A stretch of 41,401 nucleotides of DNA from Candidatus Poribacteria bacterium (GCA_022824265.1 JAJEAG010000073.1:1-41401); one strand, 5' to 3'; shown: positions 33,658-39,986, counted from the first letter of the stretch. The notes: generated by a model not told the origin, from the sequence alone. Made by a program: numbers and translations.

Positions 33658-33690
33658 TGCTGACAGGATACCTGATATATCCTGTCAGCA
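33658..33690 (-). promoter_or_regulatory. Leader hairpin
   Basis: 13-bp perfect stem TGCTGACAGGATA (33658-33670) / TATCCTGTCAGCA (33678-33690), loop of 7, between the promoter and the start of the 33396-33620 gene. Confidence 0.6.
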
Positions 33691-33701
33691 TCGACATTAA
33701 T

Positions 33702-33730
33702 ATTATACTATATTGATATAGCATTTTCCA
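33702..33730 (-). promoter_or_regulatory. Promoter of the 33396-33620 gene
   Basis: - strand TGGAAA, 17 bases, TATAAT; the spacer contains CTATATTGATATAG. Confidence 0.5.
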
Positions 33731-33778
33731 CTTTATTTTTAATGGTGTCATATATGACAAAAGATTATAATTTTAAAT

Positions 33779-33991
33779 TTGGTTTCAAAACGTAAAAAAG
33801 GCGTAACAGAATTTGCGATGCTTAGCGATATAGTTGTAGATGGAAAAGCATATACCGATCTAAATGATGTCATAGATTATGATGTAACGAAATATTGTCT
33901 TTCAAGCATGTTAGAAGAACTAATATCTGAAAAACATATTATATTTATTTTGGATAACAAAACAAAAAAGTATTTTAAAAGAAAAAACTAA
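33779..33991 (+). CDS. Winged-helix-like small protein, possibly frameshifted at the 5' end
   Basis: 70 residues from a TTG with no Shine-Dalgarno: KRKKGVTEFAMLSDIVVDGK, YCLSSMLEELISEKHIIFIL. The helix-helix-strand pattern is like 28622 and 29233. A different frame offers ATG 33754 (MTKDYNFKFGFK) that stops at 33791-33795, so a one-base frameshift near 33790 may have split a longer gene. Confidence 0.4.
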   Translation: MVSKRKKGVTEFAMLSDIVVDGKAYTDLNDVIDYDVTKYCLSSMLEELISEKHIIFILDNKTKKYFKRKN

Positions 33992-34050
33992 TTATAAAAT
34001 TCTTTTAGATCTCGGTTTATCCGAGCGTTGAAATAATTAAGTATTATCAT
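33988..34050 (-). pseudogene. Truncated copy of the MINLNYF gene
   Basis: Encodes MIILNYFNARINRDLKEFYN and stop; the full gene at 33396-33620 starts MINLNYFDARMNRDLKELST. The leader hairpin and promoter are also present, so transcription may persist. Confidence 0.7.
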
Positions 34051-34091
34051 TGGTTTATACTCCAATATAAATGGAAAATTATTTTAGCGAT

Positions 34092-34122
34092 GCTGACAGG
34101 GTATTTTGGGTACTCTGTCAGC
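34092..34122 (-). promoter_or_regulatory. Leader hairpin of truncated copy
   Basis: GCTGACAG (34092-34099) / CTGTCAGC (34115-34122) with partly paired interior. Same outer stem as at 33658-33690. Confidence 0.55.
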
Positions 34123-34199
34123 TTTAATAATAACATGATACCATATATTTTTGGTTTTTCCCAATTTTTATGCGATATTATATTTTGTTTGATATATGT

Positions 34200-34229
34200 T
34201 TGACATATAGTTGATAATTGTGTTATCAT
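34200..34229 (+). promoter_or_regulatory. Promoter of the lipoprotein gene
   Basis: TTGACA at 34200-34205, 18 bases, TATCAT at 34224-34229, 39 bp before the start codon. Confidence 0.6.
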
Positions 34230-34268
34230 GTATGTGATTATGATGCATGTTTTATTAGGGGGTAAACA

Positions 34269-35024
34269 TTGAAATTAGGTTGTTTATTATTGATTATTGT
34301 TGTTATAATGGTTATGCTTACAGGTTGCACATCTTGGCAAGATGTAATAACAGACACACAAAAACCTGAAAGTATTATGTCGGATGATATTTCAGTTAAA
34401 ATAATATATTTGTCTGACTATCCGGAAGTAGAAGATGGAAGGGAAGTATATCTTAAATGGGTAGTATCAGTTGCAGATGATTTGCGAGCACCTGAAGAAA
34501 TCAAACGTATTAGATCATACGATAATATGAATCAAAACATGAATCCTTATCGTCTTATTGAGTTTGAATTTGATAGTTTTGTTGATGCGTATACGTATAT
34601 GAATCGTCCAGAAATTGCTAAAATTCTAAGTCAAGTGCCGAGTTGGACGAGTAATGCTAGATCACATACATTTATTCAACGTTCAGATCATTCTAGATAT
34701 GAGCAAGGTAAGTGGGATATTATGGATGTGTTGTTTATTAATTACCCGCTTGGCGTGAAAGGTAAGCAATCGTATTTGGATTGGGTTGAACATATTTCAA
34801 TGACATCAGTGACACCTTCTCAGGTTAAGATATTTAATTCTTATGATAATTATTTTGGTGAGTCACCGCATCGTATGGTTCAACTTGAATTTGCTAATCA
34901 GAGTGATTTAGATGATTATCATTCTTTGGAACACATTAAAGATATTAGAAGTGAAATTATGAATCGTTCAAGTAGTTACTCCAGTCATACATTTAAATTA
35001 CGTTCAGAATATGTGAAAGAGTAG
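34269..35024 (+). CDS. Lipoprotein with two internal repeats
   Basis: 251 residues from TTG 34269 (GGGGG 7 bases upstream). Signal peptide with hydrophobic core LLLIIVVIMVM and lipobox LTGC, acylated Cys at residue 20. Two homologous domains of about 95 residues follow: each starts with a YP..GRE/KQ-x-YLxWV segment, then S-Y-D-N and an HTF end (SHTFIQRSD, SHTFKLRSE). The pattern suits a duplicated ferredoxin-like domain, but no family is recognised. It is anchored in the envelope. Confidence 0.7.
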   Translation: MKLGCLLLIIVVIMVMLTGCTSWQDVITDTQKPESIMSDDISVKIIYLSDYPEVEDGREVYLKWVVSVADDLRAPEEIKRIRSYDNMNQNMNPYRLIEFEFDSFVDAYTYMNRPEIAKILSQVPSWTSNARSHTFIQRSDHSRYEQGKWDIMDVLFINYPLGVKGKQSYLDWVEHISMTSVTPSQVKIFNSYDNYFGESPHRMVQLEFANQSDLDDYHSLEHIKDIRSEIMNRSSSYSSHTFKLRSEYVKE

Positions 35025-35032
35025 TTGTTAAA

Positions 35033-35062
35033 TTGACAAATAATTATATTTTATGATATTCT
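35033..35062 (+). promoter_or_regulatory. Promoter pointing into the tRNA-like pair (antisense)
   Basis: TTGACA, 18 bases, TATTCT. Nothing is encoded on the + strand downstream until the transposase, so it would transcribe antisense to the two - strand tRNA-like genes. Confidence 0.4.
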
Positions 35063-35096
35063 TACATTGTTCAGGATAATGTGACTAATATATTAT

Positions 35097-35169
35097 TGGA
35101 GCGGTGGGGACTTGAATCCCAATTTACCGAGTGCTAACCACGGTGTTTTACCAATTAAACTACCGCCCC
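35097..35169 (-). tRNA. tRNA-like gene, anticodon position TAG
   Basis: 73 bases with exact cloverleaf spacing (7/2/4/8/4/1/5/7/5/5/5/7/5/7/1). Acceptor GGGGCGG/CCGCTCC; D-arm GTTT/AAAC with loop AATTGGTA; T-loop TTCAAGT. The anticodon stem CCGTG/CTCGG has a T-T mismatch and the T-stem an A-C mismatch at the usually invariant G53-C61. Loop GTTAGCA gives TAG at 34-36. No encoded CCA. It may be degenerate. Confidence 0.6.
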
Positions 35170-35182
35170 ATGTATATATTAT

Positions 35183-35255
35183 TGGAGCGGTGGGGAATCG
35201 AACCCCAAACTCCCAGGTGTCAAAACTGGTGTTTTACCAATTAAACTACCGCCCC
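35183..35255 (-). tRNA. tRNA-like gene, anticodon position TGA (TTG if shifted by one)
   Basis: 73 bases with the same exact cloverleaf spacing and the same first 29 bases as its neighbour 13 bp away. The T-arm TGGGG-TTCGATT-CCCCA is perfect. The anticodon stem CCAGT/CCTGG has one T-C mismatch; loop TTTGACA gives TGA at 34-36, whereas the TTTTGAC context resembles tRNA-Gln(TTG). There is no long variable arm, so not a normal tRNA-Ser. Confidence 0.65.
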
Positions 35256-35273
35256 ATGTATATTAGTCATCAT

Positions 35274-35317
35274 ACAAAAGAATATTTGTATACACAAATA
35301 TATAGATATTCTTTTGT
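35274..35317. repeat. 12-bp inverted repeat
   Basis: ACAAAAGAATAT (35274-35285) / ATATTCTTTTGT (35306-35317) around a 20-base A+T loop, between the tRNA-like pair and the transposase. Could be a terminator or leader hairpin; not assignable to an IS end. Confidence 0.6.
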
Positions 35318-35475
35318 ACTTATTATATGTTTGTGTTGGGTAAATTGGGAGGCGGCAACCCCCCAATAAAATGAAAAATCTAATCTAAGTTGTACTTTTT
35401 CTGATTTTTCACGTGGTTTTACAATTATACTTGAATTCATCAGAAAAAGCAAATAATTTTTTTGAAGGAGATCTG

Positions 35476-36363
35476 ATGGATTTATTGTCAGTTATGGAAC
35501 GCTTTCCGGATCAAGAATCGTGTATATCTCATTTGGAGAATGTCAGATGGGGTAATGATCCGCAATGTCCGCATTGTGATAGTTTTGAAGTATATAATAG
35601 AGGTGATACGAACTTAGGTCGTATCGGTAGATGGAATTGTCAAAGTTGTAGTGCTACTTTCAAAGTTACGGCTGGCACGATATTTCATGGAACCAAAATT
35701 GCTTTACAGAAATGGTTTCTGGCAATTTCGCTTGTATTGAATGCTAAGAAAGGATTATCCAGTCATCAATTGTCTCGTGATCTCAAATTAAATCAGAGAA
35801 CAGCGTGGCGTATGGTGACTTGTATTCGTGCTGAAATGGCACGTAAAGGCAGTGTTTTATTGAGAGGTATTATCGAGGCAGATGAAACTTATATCGGTGG
35901 TAAACCTCGCAGATCTAATAATAAGGTTGACAACGAACCCGCAAAACGTGGTCGTGGAACAAACAAAGATGCGATTATCGGAGTTGTTGAACGTGGTGGC
36001 AAAGTCGCTGCGGAGTTGGCTACGGATCTTTCGGGTAAATCACTTTTAGAATTTATCAGTCGTTATGTAGATATAGATGAATCTGAATTAATGACAGATG
36101 AATTCAGGTCATATCAACGTGTTGGGAAGGAAATGAAACACAGTATTATCAATCATCAGGTGCAGTATGTGGATGGTAATATTCATACGAACACGATAGA
36201 GGGGTTCTGGAGTTTATTGAAACGTGCTTGGTATGGTTCACATCATCATTATCAGACGACATATACGCCATTGTATGTAGCGGAGGCGTGTTATAAATAC
36301 AACTACCGTGATATAGATGAGGTGTTTGATAAATTTCTCAATGAGAGTATGATTTTGAATTGA
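35476..36363 (+). CDS. IS1595-family (ISXO2-like) transposase
   Basis: 295 residues, full length. N-terminal zinc ribbon C31-P-H-C34 ... C55-Q-S-C58, then the DDE-type catalytic core: D136 in ADETYIGG, D208 in LMTDEFRSY, and the HTNTIEGFW block with N239 and E242. GAAGGAG stands before ATG 35476; an in-frame earlier start is not needed. Flanking terminal inverted repeats could not be defined by eye. The last codons (DKFLNESMILN) recur as a remnant at 36675. Confidence 0.9.
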   Translation: MDLLSVMERFPDQESCISHLENVRWGNDPQCPHCDSFEVYNRGDTNLGRIGRWNCQSCSATFKVTAGTIFHGTKIALQKWFLAISLVLNAKKGLSSHQLSRDLKLNQRTAWRMVTCIRAEMARKGSVLLRGIIEADETYIGGKPRRSNNKVDNEPAKRGRGTNKDAIIGVVERGGKVAAELATDLSGKSLLEFISRYVDIDESELMTDEFRSYQRVGKEMKHSIINHQVQYVDGNIHTNTIEGFWSLLKRAWYGSHHHYQTTYTPLYVAEACYKYNYRDIDEVFDKFLNESMILN

Positions 36364-36383
36364 TTGATTTGCGGTTATGTTGT

Positions 36384-36623
36384 TTAACCCAAAAATAGTT
36401 TTATCATACTAATTAGTCCTGTTATTGCTCCAGTAGTAGCACCTATAGCAATAACCCATGATCTTACATTGGATATACTGTCAATTTTCTCGCAGAGATG
36501 TAATATATCTTTTTTTATTTCTGTTATTTCAATTTTCATTTCTGTTATTTCAATTTTGATTTGGTTTGTAACTTCCAGAAACTCTTCTCGAGAAACAGGA
36601 TTGTTTACGATTTGGGTGCTCAT
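36384..36623 (-). CDS. Small coiled-coil membrane protein
   Basis: 79 residues. IKIEITEMKIEITEIKKDIL (about 23-42) is a near-perfect internal repeat and a coiled coil; VIAIGATTGAITGLISMIKL (about 57-76) is a membrane helix. The layout is like holin/XhlA-type small phage membrane proteins, which is a weak analogy. AAGGA 8 bases before the ATG; promoter and operator-like palindrome upstream. Confidence 0.6.
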   Translation of the reverse strand: MSTQIVNNPVSREEFLEVTNQIKIEITEMKIEITEIKKDILHLCEKIDSISNVRSWVIAIGATTGAITGLISMIKLFLG

Positions 36624-36634
36624 TTTTTATATCC

Positions 36635-36688
36635 TTATGGTATAATATGTTGTAATCGTATTATACCATAAGTTGATAAATTTATCAA
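36635..36688 (-). promoter_or_regulatory. Promoter with overlapping 12-bp palindrome
   Basis: - strand TTGATA (36688-36683), 17 bases, TATAAT (36665-36660). The perfect inverted repeat TTATGGTATAAT (36635-36646) / ATTATACCATAA (36660-36671) spans the -10 and reaches the Shine-Dalgarno. Suggests an operator or a leader hairpin. Confidence 0.6.
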
Positions 36689-36719
36689 TGAAAGCAATGA
36701 AAGCATGATTTTGAATTGA
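36675..36719 (+). pseudogene. Remnant of transposase C-terminus
   Basis: Encodes DKFINESNESMILN and stop, against DKFLNESMILN at the end of the 35476-36363 transposase. About 310 bp containing an opposing gene separates the two. Confidence 0.7.
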
Positions 36720-36735
36720 TTAATCGGAGGTAATT

Positions 36736-36957
36736 ATGAAAGTCATTAGAACGTATATGCCAGAGGGAAATGCATATGCCATAATAGGAATTGTTAATGA
36801 TATGCTTAGGCAAATTCATGGTGATAAATCTGCTGAGAAAATAAAAGCATATACTGAACAAGCAACGTCTGGTAATTATGAAAATCTTAAGCAGGTTAGT
36901 ATGGATTTTGTTCCAGGTCTTATAGAATTTGTTGATTCAAGTGAAGTAGACATTTAA
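36736..36957 (+). CDS. Small hypothetical protein
   Basis: 73 residues: MKVIRTYMPEGNAYAIIGIV, NDMLRQIHGDKSAEKIKAYT, acidic end. CGGAGG 7 bases before the ATG. Compact alpha/beta; family not recognised. Confidence 0.6.
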   Translation: MKVIRTYMPEGNAYAIIGIVNDMLRQIHGDKSAEKIKAYTEQATSGNYENLKQVSMDFVPGLIEFVDSSEVDI

Positions 36958-37085
36958 ATTGAATATGATTAACATCATTGATTTTAAATAGTTCATCTGT
37001 CGACCTGTGATTTTATGATGGTTTTAACAATATAAAATCGTGAATATTTAGTGAATATTGTGTATTAACTCAGTCGTGGTATATT

Positions 37086-37129
37086 GCCGTCGACCTCCCA
37101 TAGAATTTGCATGATTGGAGGTCGACGGC
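37086..37129. terminator. Strong hairpin before the CRISPR leader
   Basis: 13-bp G+C-rich perfect stem GCCGTCGACCTCC (37086-37098) / GGAGGTCGACGGC (37117-37129), loop 18, with A+T pairs extending outward. It isolates the CRISPR promoter from upstream transcription, but lacks a T-run. Confidence 0.5.
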
Positions 37130-37144
37130 AAATATCATTTAAAT

Positions 37145-37173
37145 TTGACATATTTTTGAATTAAGTGTATAAT
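37145..37173 (+). promoter_or_regulatory. Consensus promoter in the CRISPR leader
   Basis: TTGACA (37145-37150), exactly 17 bases, TATAAT (37168-37173): a perfect sigma-70 match, 45 bp before the first repeat. Confidence 0.8.
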
Positions 37174-37217
37174 ACCAGTAAAGGTTTATGACGATGTTAT
37201 TGACATTATTTTAGACC

Positions 37218-37645
37218 CTTCTAATCGAACCAATTTGGAATAGAAACAACAAAACTGTCATTGCGAACATGATCCCGACTGCACTTCTAATCGAACCAAT
37301 TTGGAATAGAAACGTTTACTGATAGCAGATAACGCAACGCGACTGAAACCTTCTAATCGAACCAATTTGGAATAGAAACTCTGCAGCAATTCAACCGTCT
37401 GATGATATTCAACCCTTCTAATCGAACCAATTTGGAATAGAAACTGACGATCCATCTCAAAAGCATATTGCAACTGTATCTTCTAATCGAACCAATTTTG
37501 AATAGAAACTTAAATACATTTACATCATCAACAAGTGTTGCTTTAACTTCTAATCGAACCAATTTGGAATAGAAACCCTTACATAATCGCCACCGCCTTT
37601 ATTGCCAGATACAACCTTCTAATCGCACCAATTTGCAATTAATAT
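37218..37645 (+). CRISPR. CRISPR array, 7 repeats, 6 spacers, no cas genes in view
   Basis: 30-base repeat, beginning CTTCTAATCGAACC and ending GGAATAGAAAC. Repeats start at 37218, 37284, 37350, 37415, 37480, 37547 and 37616; spacers are 36, 36, 35, 35, 37 and 39 bases. Repeat 5 has one change, and the last repeat is degenerate from its 11th base. The decayed end on the right and the promoter on the left both place the leader on the left, giving + strand transcription. The GAAAC 3' end resembles type I/III repeats. No cas gene lies in the 41 kb. Confidence 0.97.
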
Positions 37646-37689
37646 AAAAAACCTATCACATACTATATTATAGATGTGATAGGTTTTTT
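37646..37689 (+). terminator. Terminator of the CRISPR transcript
   Basis: AAAAACCTATCACAT / ATGTGATAGGTTTTT with a short A+T loop and terminal T-run, starting one base after the last repeat. Confidence 0.8.
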
Positions 37690-37774
37690 ACGTTGTTATA
37701 GATGAATTGTGTTGTAATTGAAGTTGTCAAAGAAAAGTCAAAGAAAATACAATGAGAATCAAGTACATGTCAAT

Positions 37775-37803
37775 TTGTAATTTATTTTCGTATATTCTAT
37801 AAT
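37775..37803 (+). promoter_or_regulatory. Promoter of the tRNA-like array
   Basis: TTGTAA (37775-37780), 17 bases, TATAAT (37798-37803), 27 bp before the first unit. Confidence 0.6.
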
Positions 37804-37829
37804 TGAAGAATCGTTAAACACGATGCTAT

Positions 37830-37900
37830 GGGGGTGTCGGCTGGTGCCGACCAAGGACCTATCATTCTTTTGGTTTCGGGTTCGATTCCCGACACCTCCA
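37830..37900 (+). tRNA. tRNA-like unit A1
   Basis: Acceptor GGGGGTG/CACCTCC, T-arm TCGGG-TTCGATT-CCCGA. In place of a D-arm is a tight TCGGC-TGGT-GCCGA hairpin. Possible anticodon arm AAGGA-CCTATCA-TTCTT (C at 33). Probably non-canonical. Confidence 0.5.
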
Positions 37901-37935
37901 CACCGTGTTTATCGATAATCAAACACCTAAAATAC

Positions 37936-38001
37936 GGGGCAGTAGTGGACTATAATTTTGGGTTAGGGCCAAATGATGGGGTTAGATTCCCCACTGCTCT
38001 A
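37936..38001 (+). tRNA. tRNA-like unit B1
   Basis: 66 bases. Acceptor GGGGCAG/CTGCTCT, T-arm TGGGG-TTAGATT-CCCCA, anticodon arm TTTGG-GTTAGGG-CCAAA (anticodon position TAG). D-arm reduced to TAGT-GG-ACTA. Confidence 0.5.
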
Positions 38002-38044
38002 TATCAGTATTTGATAGATTTGTAATCGATAAACACGGCATTAT

Positions 38045-38114
38045 GGGGGTGTCGGCTGGTGCCGAGCAAGAGCTTCTCATTCTTAGCTTTCGGGTTGGAT
38101 TCCCGACACCTCCA
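38045..38114 (+). tRNA. tRNA-like unit A2
   Basis: 70 bases. As A1 but with anticodon arm AAGAG-CTTCTCA-TTCTT: U33 present, anticodon TCT (Arg-type). T-loop TTGGATT departs from the usual TTCGATT. Confidence 0.5.
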
Positions 38115-38157
38115 CACCGTGTTTAACGATTTACTAATCATCAAACACCTAAAATAC

Positions 38158-38230
38158 GGGGCAGTAGTTTAACAAGCAAAATATTCAGGGTCGCCACCTA
38201 AAGTTTAGGGTGCAAGTCCCTACTGCTCCA
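38158..38230 (+). tRNA. tRNA-like unit B2
   Basis: 73 bases, the only array unit with a full D-arm (GTTT-AACAAGCA-AAAT, lacking the GG of the D-loop). Loop GTCGCCA suggests anticodon CGC. T-arm TAGGG-TGCAAGT-CCCTA has G at position 55. Its 5' half resembles the two tRNA-like genes at 35.1 kb. Confidence 0.55.
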
Positions 38231-38272
38231 TAAGAGTGTTTGACTATTTACAACCGTAAAACACGGCATTAT

Positions 38273-38342
38273 GGGGGTGTCGGCTGGTGCCGAGCAAGAG
38301 CTTCTCATTCTTAGCTTTCGGGTTGGATTCCCGACACCTCCA
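38273..38342 (+). tRNA. tRNA-like unit A3
   Basis: Identical to A2 over all 70 bases although the surrounding arms differ. The outer helix is the longest, 11 bp. Confidence 0.5.
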
Positions 38343-38377
38343 TGCCGTGTTTATCGATAATCAAACACGTAAAATAC

Positions 38378-38443
38378 GGGGCAGCAGTGGACTATAAGTC
38401 TGAATTAGCACCAGATGATGGTGTTCGATTCCCCACTGCTCCA
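38378..38443 (+). tRNA. tRNA-like unit B3
   Basis: 66 bases like B1. Anticodon arm TCTGA-ATTAGCA-CCAGA with one mismatch, anticodon position TAG again. The T-stem has one T-C mismatch. Confidence 0.45.
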
Positions 38444-38486
38444 TATCAGTATTTGATAGATTTATAATCATCAAATACGGTGTCAT

Positions 38487-38555
38487 GGAGGTGACAGGTT
38501 TGTGATAATTGGGCTTACCATTCTAATATATCGGGTTCGATTCCCGACACCTCCA
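38487..38555 (+). tRNA. tRNA-like unit A4
   Basis: 69 bases. Perfect acceptor GGAGGTG/CACCTCC and perfect T-arm TCGGG-TTCGATT-CCCGA; the central region is divergent and no clean anticodon arm is seen. Confidence 0.45.
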
Positions 38556-38591
38556 CACCATGATTGATGATTTTTATTCACAACAATATAT

Positions 38592-38620
38592 ATTATACGC
38601 TATGTAATTATAGTTGTCAA
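38592..38620 (-). promoter_or_regulatory. Consensus promoter directed antisense into the tRNA-like array
   Basis: - strand TTGACA (38620-38615), exactly 17 bases, TATAAT (38597-38592). Downstream on this strand is only the reverse of the array. Confidence 0.6.
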
Positions 38621-38644
38621 TTATGGATATAGTGTTATTTTTGT

Positions 38645-39907
38645 TTATGGCTGTGTAAATCTGTTAGCAACTTGCGTTAAATCTAATATATCAACCCTAC
38701 CATCTTGATTTACATCTGCTTCAGATGTGGTTCTACCTAAATCATTTGCTATGATTACCAAGTCAAGTATATTTACTGTACCGTCTTGGTTTATATCTTC
38801 AATAAGACTGAGAAATTTTGGGTTTGGCATCAGTATTCCATTGTGAATTTCGTCCCACTGAAAGAAATCTTTGTTATCAACTTTATAGATAATCACGTGA
38901 TTATATTGGTCAATAAGTGTCTGAGGTGCGTGATTGTCGATCATATATTGATGTAGGTCGTAATGTATACGATAATCAGTACGTGTTTTGTTATAGAATT
39001 CTATGAACATAGTTTTGAATTTGCCGAATGCGTTACAGTCGTATAGGTAGTTGGCTTGCATGACTTTGTTTGTTATCATATAATTCCGTGAATATTCATA
39101 GGCTTTTCTTCTTAGATTTATTCGGTTTATGAGTACGTCTTTAATATTTTCATTATTGGCAAATAGGTTATGATATTGATGTTCAGGGTCAACTTCTGCA
39201 TATTTTTCGTATGTGAAATCATCCATTTCAAAACCGCCATTAGGTATATCTGATGCGATATAGTATCTTGCGTATTTGTGGAAGTTATCAAGGTCTGAAA
39301 ATCCGCCTTTAGTGCAAGGTCCGCCCATATCAATTACACCTAATGGTTTATGTATGGATTCAGTCCAGAATTTTAGAAAATCATTTGCGTGTTTTCTATT
39401 TAGTTGAAATTCAATTAATGCGCCGCCTTCGGTGCCATGTCCATTATACATAAAATGATGTTCGGAATCAGGGTGTTTGTTTGAGAGGTATGCTGATATG
39501 TCCATAAAAGACGATTTTAAGAATTTACTTCTTTCATTTTTTAGTTCTTTTGATGGCATATTTGTATATTTTCGTATTGCATATTGTTCTCTGTATGCAA
39601 TTTTATCAGCATCGCTTATATTATGTATATATCCGTATGCTGGGTTATAGTCGTTTGGGAATTCGTATAGTTGGACAGATTTTGTTTCTTCCCATATAGC
39701 AACTTCATAAAACTTTAAAAACGGAGTTTCTTTTATAGGTACAGCTTGTGTCCATCCACCAGTAGATGTAAATGGCATCCATTCTGTCGTAACACGGACT
39801 GCACGTAACATTATATTGTGATTTTTGGATGCTAGGGATAATTGTTTGATTCCGAATGTTATCATAATCAATAAAATTAGTATAAAATATATCTTACGAT
39901 TCATCAT
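38645..39907 (-). CDS. Secreted clan-CD-like cysteine peptidase with C-terminal dockerin
   Basis: 420 residues. Signal peptide (IYFILILLIMITFGI, residues 6-20). The catalytic-like dyad of the clostripain/caspase clan is suggested by His157 in MYNGHGTEGG and Cys198 in VIDMGGPCTKGG, each after a hydrophobic strand. The last 60 residues are a type I dockerin with two calcium loops, DINQDGTVNILDL and DVNQDGRVDILDL. The protein is probably exported and attached to a cohesin partner. The peptidase call rests on the two motifs only. In Poribacteria such dockerin tails are common (established impression, not checked). Confidence 0.65.
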   Translation of the reverse strand: MMNRKIYFILILLIMITFGIKQLSLASKNHNIMLRAVRVTTEWMPFTSTGGWTQAVPIKETPFLKFYEVAIWEETKSVQLYEFPNDYNPAYGYIHNISDADKIAYREQYAIRKYTNMPSKELKNERSKFLKSSFMDISAYLSNKHPDSEHHFMYNGHGTEGGALIEFQLNRKHANDFLKFWTESIHKPLGVIDMGGPCTKGGFSDLDNFHKYARYYIASDIPNGGFEMDDFTYEKYAEVDPEHQYHNLFANNENIKDVLINRINLRRKAYEYSRNYMITNKVMQANYLYDCNAFGKFKTMFIEFYNKTRTDYRIHYDLHQYMIDNHAPQTLIDQYNHVIIYKVDNKDFFQWDEIHNGILMPNPKFLSLIEDINQDGTVNILDLVIIANDLGRTTSEADVNQDGRVDILDLTQVANRFTQP

Positions 39908-39986
39908 ATATCTCCATTAAGACATTATAGATAGAATTATAGCATCAATTACTTGTAAATTGGTTGTCGTAATGTTTCAAGTAAAT

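Larger units (their letters stand above)
37816..38571 (+). repeat. Alternating tRNA-like array A-B-A-B-A-B-A with outer helices
   Basis: Seven tRNA-like units of 66-73 bases. A units begin GGGGGTG or GGAGGTG and end CGACACCTCCA; B units begin GGGGCAG and end CTGCTC[C/T]A. Spacers of 34-45 bases carry arms that pair across each unit, e.g. AAACACG/CGTGTTT (A1), TCAAACAC/GTGTTTGA (B2), AAACACGGCAT/ATGCCGTGTTT (A3), ATCATCAA/TTGATGAT (A4). The arms differ between units yet stay complementary. The last arm is followed by a T-run, so it may terminate transcription. Confidence 0.8.

Noticed and set aside
35097-35255. Suppressor tRNAs for UAG/UGA
   Set aside because: The loop bases TAG and TGA are anticodons, which read CUA and UCA; suppressors would need CTA/TTA or TCA.
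35340-36400. Terminal inverted repeats of the IS1595-type element
   Set aside because: Only weak matches (GGGTAAA near 35338 and GGGTTAAAC on the - strand near 36385); not enough to draw IS borders.
37258-37562. Two - strand frames with repeated FYSKLVRLE
   Set aside because: They are translations of the CRISPR repeat and spacers.
37828-38025. 65-codon + strand frame in the tRNA-like array
   Set aside because: It runs across two tRNA-like units; no Shine-Dalgarno and the RNA structure explains the sequence.
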